Assembly (NCBI GenBank): GCA_902761825.1
Contig: CACWLY010000028.1
Span: 1-51,071 of the forward strand
Direction of reading: 5' to 3'
DNA from: an uncultured Eubacteriales bacterium
GTDB lineage: Bacteria > Bacillota > Clostridia > Christensenellales > Aristaeellaceae
Length of the DNA: 51,071 bases
In this document: positions 49,879 to 51,071 of the stretch, in pieces
Position numbering within the stretch: position 1 is the first letter of the stretch
How the letters are laid out: each line of letters starts with the position of its first letter
Program-made: the position numbers and the translations under genes
Notes under the pieces: model-generated
Told to the model about the DNA's origin: nothing
Database searches by the model: none
The model's input: only the letters and a program-made list of their open reading frames with translations

Positions 49879-50580
49879 ATGCAATACACCAAGGAAGTGG
49901 AAGACATGGTCTGTGTTGCGAAGGGCCCCAACCACGGCCCCGCGCCCATTCCCGAAGAGGGAAAATGGATCCAGGCCAAAGAGATCAAGGATATTTCCGG
50001 CTACACCCACGGCATCGGCTGGTGCGCTCCCCAGCAGGGCACCTGCAAGCTGAGCCTGAACGTGAAGAACGGCGTCATCGAGGAAGCGCTGGTGGAGACC
50101 ATCGGCTGCTCCGGCATGACCCATTCCGCCGCCATGGCCAGTGAGATCCTGCCCGGCAAGACCATTCTGGAAGCGCTGAACACCGACCTGGTTTGCGACG
50201 CCATCAACACCGCCATGCGCGAGCTGTTCCTGCAGATCGTGTACGGCCGCACCCAGTCCGCCTTCTCCGACGACGGCCTGCGCATCGGCGCCGGCCTGGA
50301 AGACCTGGGCAAGGGCCTGCGCTCCATGGTGGGCACCATGTACGGCACCAGGGCGAAGGGTACCCGCTATCTGGAGATGACTGAAGGCTACGTGGTCAAG
50401 ATGGCGCTGGACAAGGACGATCAGGTTTGCGGCTACCAGTTCCTGAGCCTGGGCAAGATGATGGACGCCATCAAGAAGGGCATGTCCCCGAACGAAGCCT
50501 ACGAAAAGAATCTGGGTACCTATGGCCGGTTCAAGGCTGAAGACGGCGCGGTCAAGTGGATCGACCCGCGCAAAGAATAA
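49879..50580 (+). CDS. IscU/NifU-like iron-sulfur scaffold protein
   Basis: This 233-aa cytoplasmic protein has a region (about 35-110) like the IscU/NifU N-terminal fold. GTCKLSLNVKNGVIEEALVETIGCSGMTHSAAMASEIL parallels the IscU strand-turn-helix with its central Cys, and an upstream GWC and a downstream LVCDAIN supply further Cys. The third Cys position differs from IscU. About 120 further residues have no clear match. It resembles the scaffold-like proteins that occur beside GGGtGRT-family proteins in Clostridia. The ATG at 49879 is chosen over a TTG at 49870. The next gene follows after 15 bp. Confidence 0.72.
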   Translation: MQYTKEVEDMVCVAKGPNHGPAPIPEEGKWIQAKEIKDISGYTHGIGWCAPQQGTCKLSLNVKNGVIEEALVETIGCSGMTHSAAMASEILPGKTILEALNTDLVCDAINTAMRELFLQIVYGRTQSAFSDDGLRIGAGLEDLGKGLRSMVGTMYGTRAKGTRYLEMTEGYVVKMALDKDDQVCGYQFLSLGKMMDAIKKGMSPNEAYEKNLGTYGRFKAEDGAVKWIDPRKE

Positions 50581-50595
50581 TGGGAGGTGCGACAT

Positions 50596-51071
50596 ATGGC
50601 TCTGTTTGAAAACTACGAAGGCCGCATGCCCCAGCTGCAGCCTGTTCTGGACAAGTACGGATTCAAAAACTTTGACGAAGTCAAAGCCTACACCAACGGC
50701 AAGGGCGTGGACGCGTACAGCATCGTGGAAAGCACCCAGCCCATCTGCTTCGAAAACGTGAAATGGGCCTATGAACTGGGCGCGGCCATCGCCATGAAGG
50801 AAAACGTCAAGAGCGCGGCCGAGGCCGCCAAGTGGATCGGCGTGGGCCTGCAGGCCTTCTGCATCCCCGGCTCCGTGGCGGACCAGCGTCAGGTCGGCAT
50901 CGGCCACGGCAACCTGGGCGCGATGCTGCTGGACGAGGAGACCGAGTGCTTCGCTTTCCTGGCCGGACACGAGTCCTTCGCCGCCGCCGAGGGCGCCATC
51001 AAGATCGCCCTGAACGCCAATAAGGTGCGCCAGAAGCCCCTGCGCGTGATCCTGAACGGCCTGGGCAAGGA
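50596..51071 (+). CDS. GGGtGRT-family protein (truncated by the window end)
   Basis: Only the first 158 residues are present. The beginning (ALFENYEGRMPQLQPVLDKYGF, KWAYELGAAIAMKE, GVGLQAFCIPGSVADQRQVGIGHGNLGAML, FLAGHESFAAAEGAIKIA) matches my recollection of the GGGtGRT family of unknown function. Its eponymous motif would lie beyond the window end, so it is not seen here. No signal peptide is visible. GGGAGGTG precedes the ATG. It is co-transcribed with the scaffold gene. Its function is unknown. Confidence 0.7.
   Translation, partial: MALFENYEGRMPQLQPVLDKYGFKNFDEVKAYTNGKGVDAYSIVESTQPICFENVKWAYELGAAIAMKENVKSAAEAAKWIGVGLQAFCIPGSVADQRQVGIGHGNLGAMLLDEETECFAFLAGHESFAAAEGAIKIALNANKVRQKPLRVILNGLGK

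Noticed and set aside
1-51071. tRNA, rRNA or CRISPR sequences
   Set aside because: I saw no TTCRA-type T-arm with an acceptor stem, no rRNA core and no regularly spaced repeats. The only tandem repeat is the 23-bp pair in MITE copy 1.

Overview
The window looks like chromosome of a GC-rich member of the Bacillota, most likely class Clostridia of gut or rumen type. The reasons are GGAGG-type ribosome sites before nearly every gene, sigma-A promoters (TTGACA/TATAAT), a perfect CcpA cre box, a LytTR regulator with its DUF3021 partner, a lipoteichoic-acid-synthase-type enzyme, LytS/YesM-type sugar sensing, BspA-type leucine-rich repeats, and several solute-binding proteins with an 'ALAD'-type signal peptide. 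The exact taxon cannot be read from the window. I saw no rRNA, tRNA, CRISPR array, prophage or transposase.

Layout. (1) 220-6483, minus strand: a BMP-family (nucleoside-type) ABC importer in the order binding protein, double ATPase, permease, permease, followed by an orphan PhnD-like binding protein with its own promoter and terminator. (2) 6700-7386: an AqpZ-type aquaporin. (3) 7488-21604: a hemicellulose locus. A LytS/YesM-like histidine kinase, a sugar-binding lipoprotein, and GH2, GH39 and GH67 enzymes run leftward. A YtfQRT-YjfF-type sugar importer runs rightward from the same intergenic region. A cre box lies before the GH2 gene. (4) 21683-28597: two direct copies of a MITE-like element, identical over 86 bp, bracket pyruvate kinase, a HAD phosphatase and a rightward cassette (methyltransferase, P-loop kinase, two GNAT acetyltransferases, a YcaQ/AlkZ-type DNA glycosylase). 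(5) 28658-32987: a phosphohexomutase, a lipocalin-like/LRR secreted protein, a histidine phosphatase and a degenerate EAL protein. (6) 32988-38295: topoisomerase IV subunits parE and parC. Unusually structured intergenic DNA lies before and between them, and the two stretches share a 90-nt inverted repeat (59/90 identical without gaps). (7) 38349-42124, minus: a seven-gene run headed by LytTR-DUF3021 and ending in a very small kinase-like protein. (8) 42309-49722: an M18 aminopeptidase and, divergently, a run of lipid kinase, LTA synthase, Crp/Fnr regulator and a three-gene NitT/TauT-type importer. (9) 49879-51071: an IscU-like scaffold gene followed by a truncated gene I take for a GGGtGRT-family protein.

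How the genes work together. The central locus reads as one regulatory and catabolic unit. The lipoprotein and kinase would sense a sugar outside the cell, the divergent importer would bring in a pentose or furanose, and the cytoplasmic glycosidases would trim glucuronoxylan fragments. The cognate response regulator and an oligosaccharide importer are not in the window. The most unusual DNA is non-coding: the 33.0-33.45 kb structured region with its relative at 35.6-35.7 kb, and the MITE pair.
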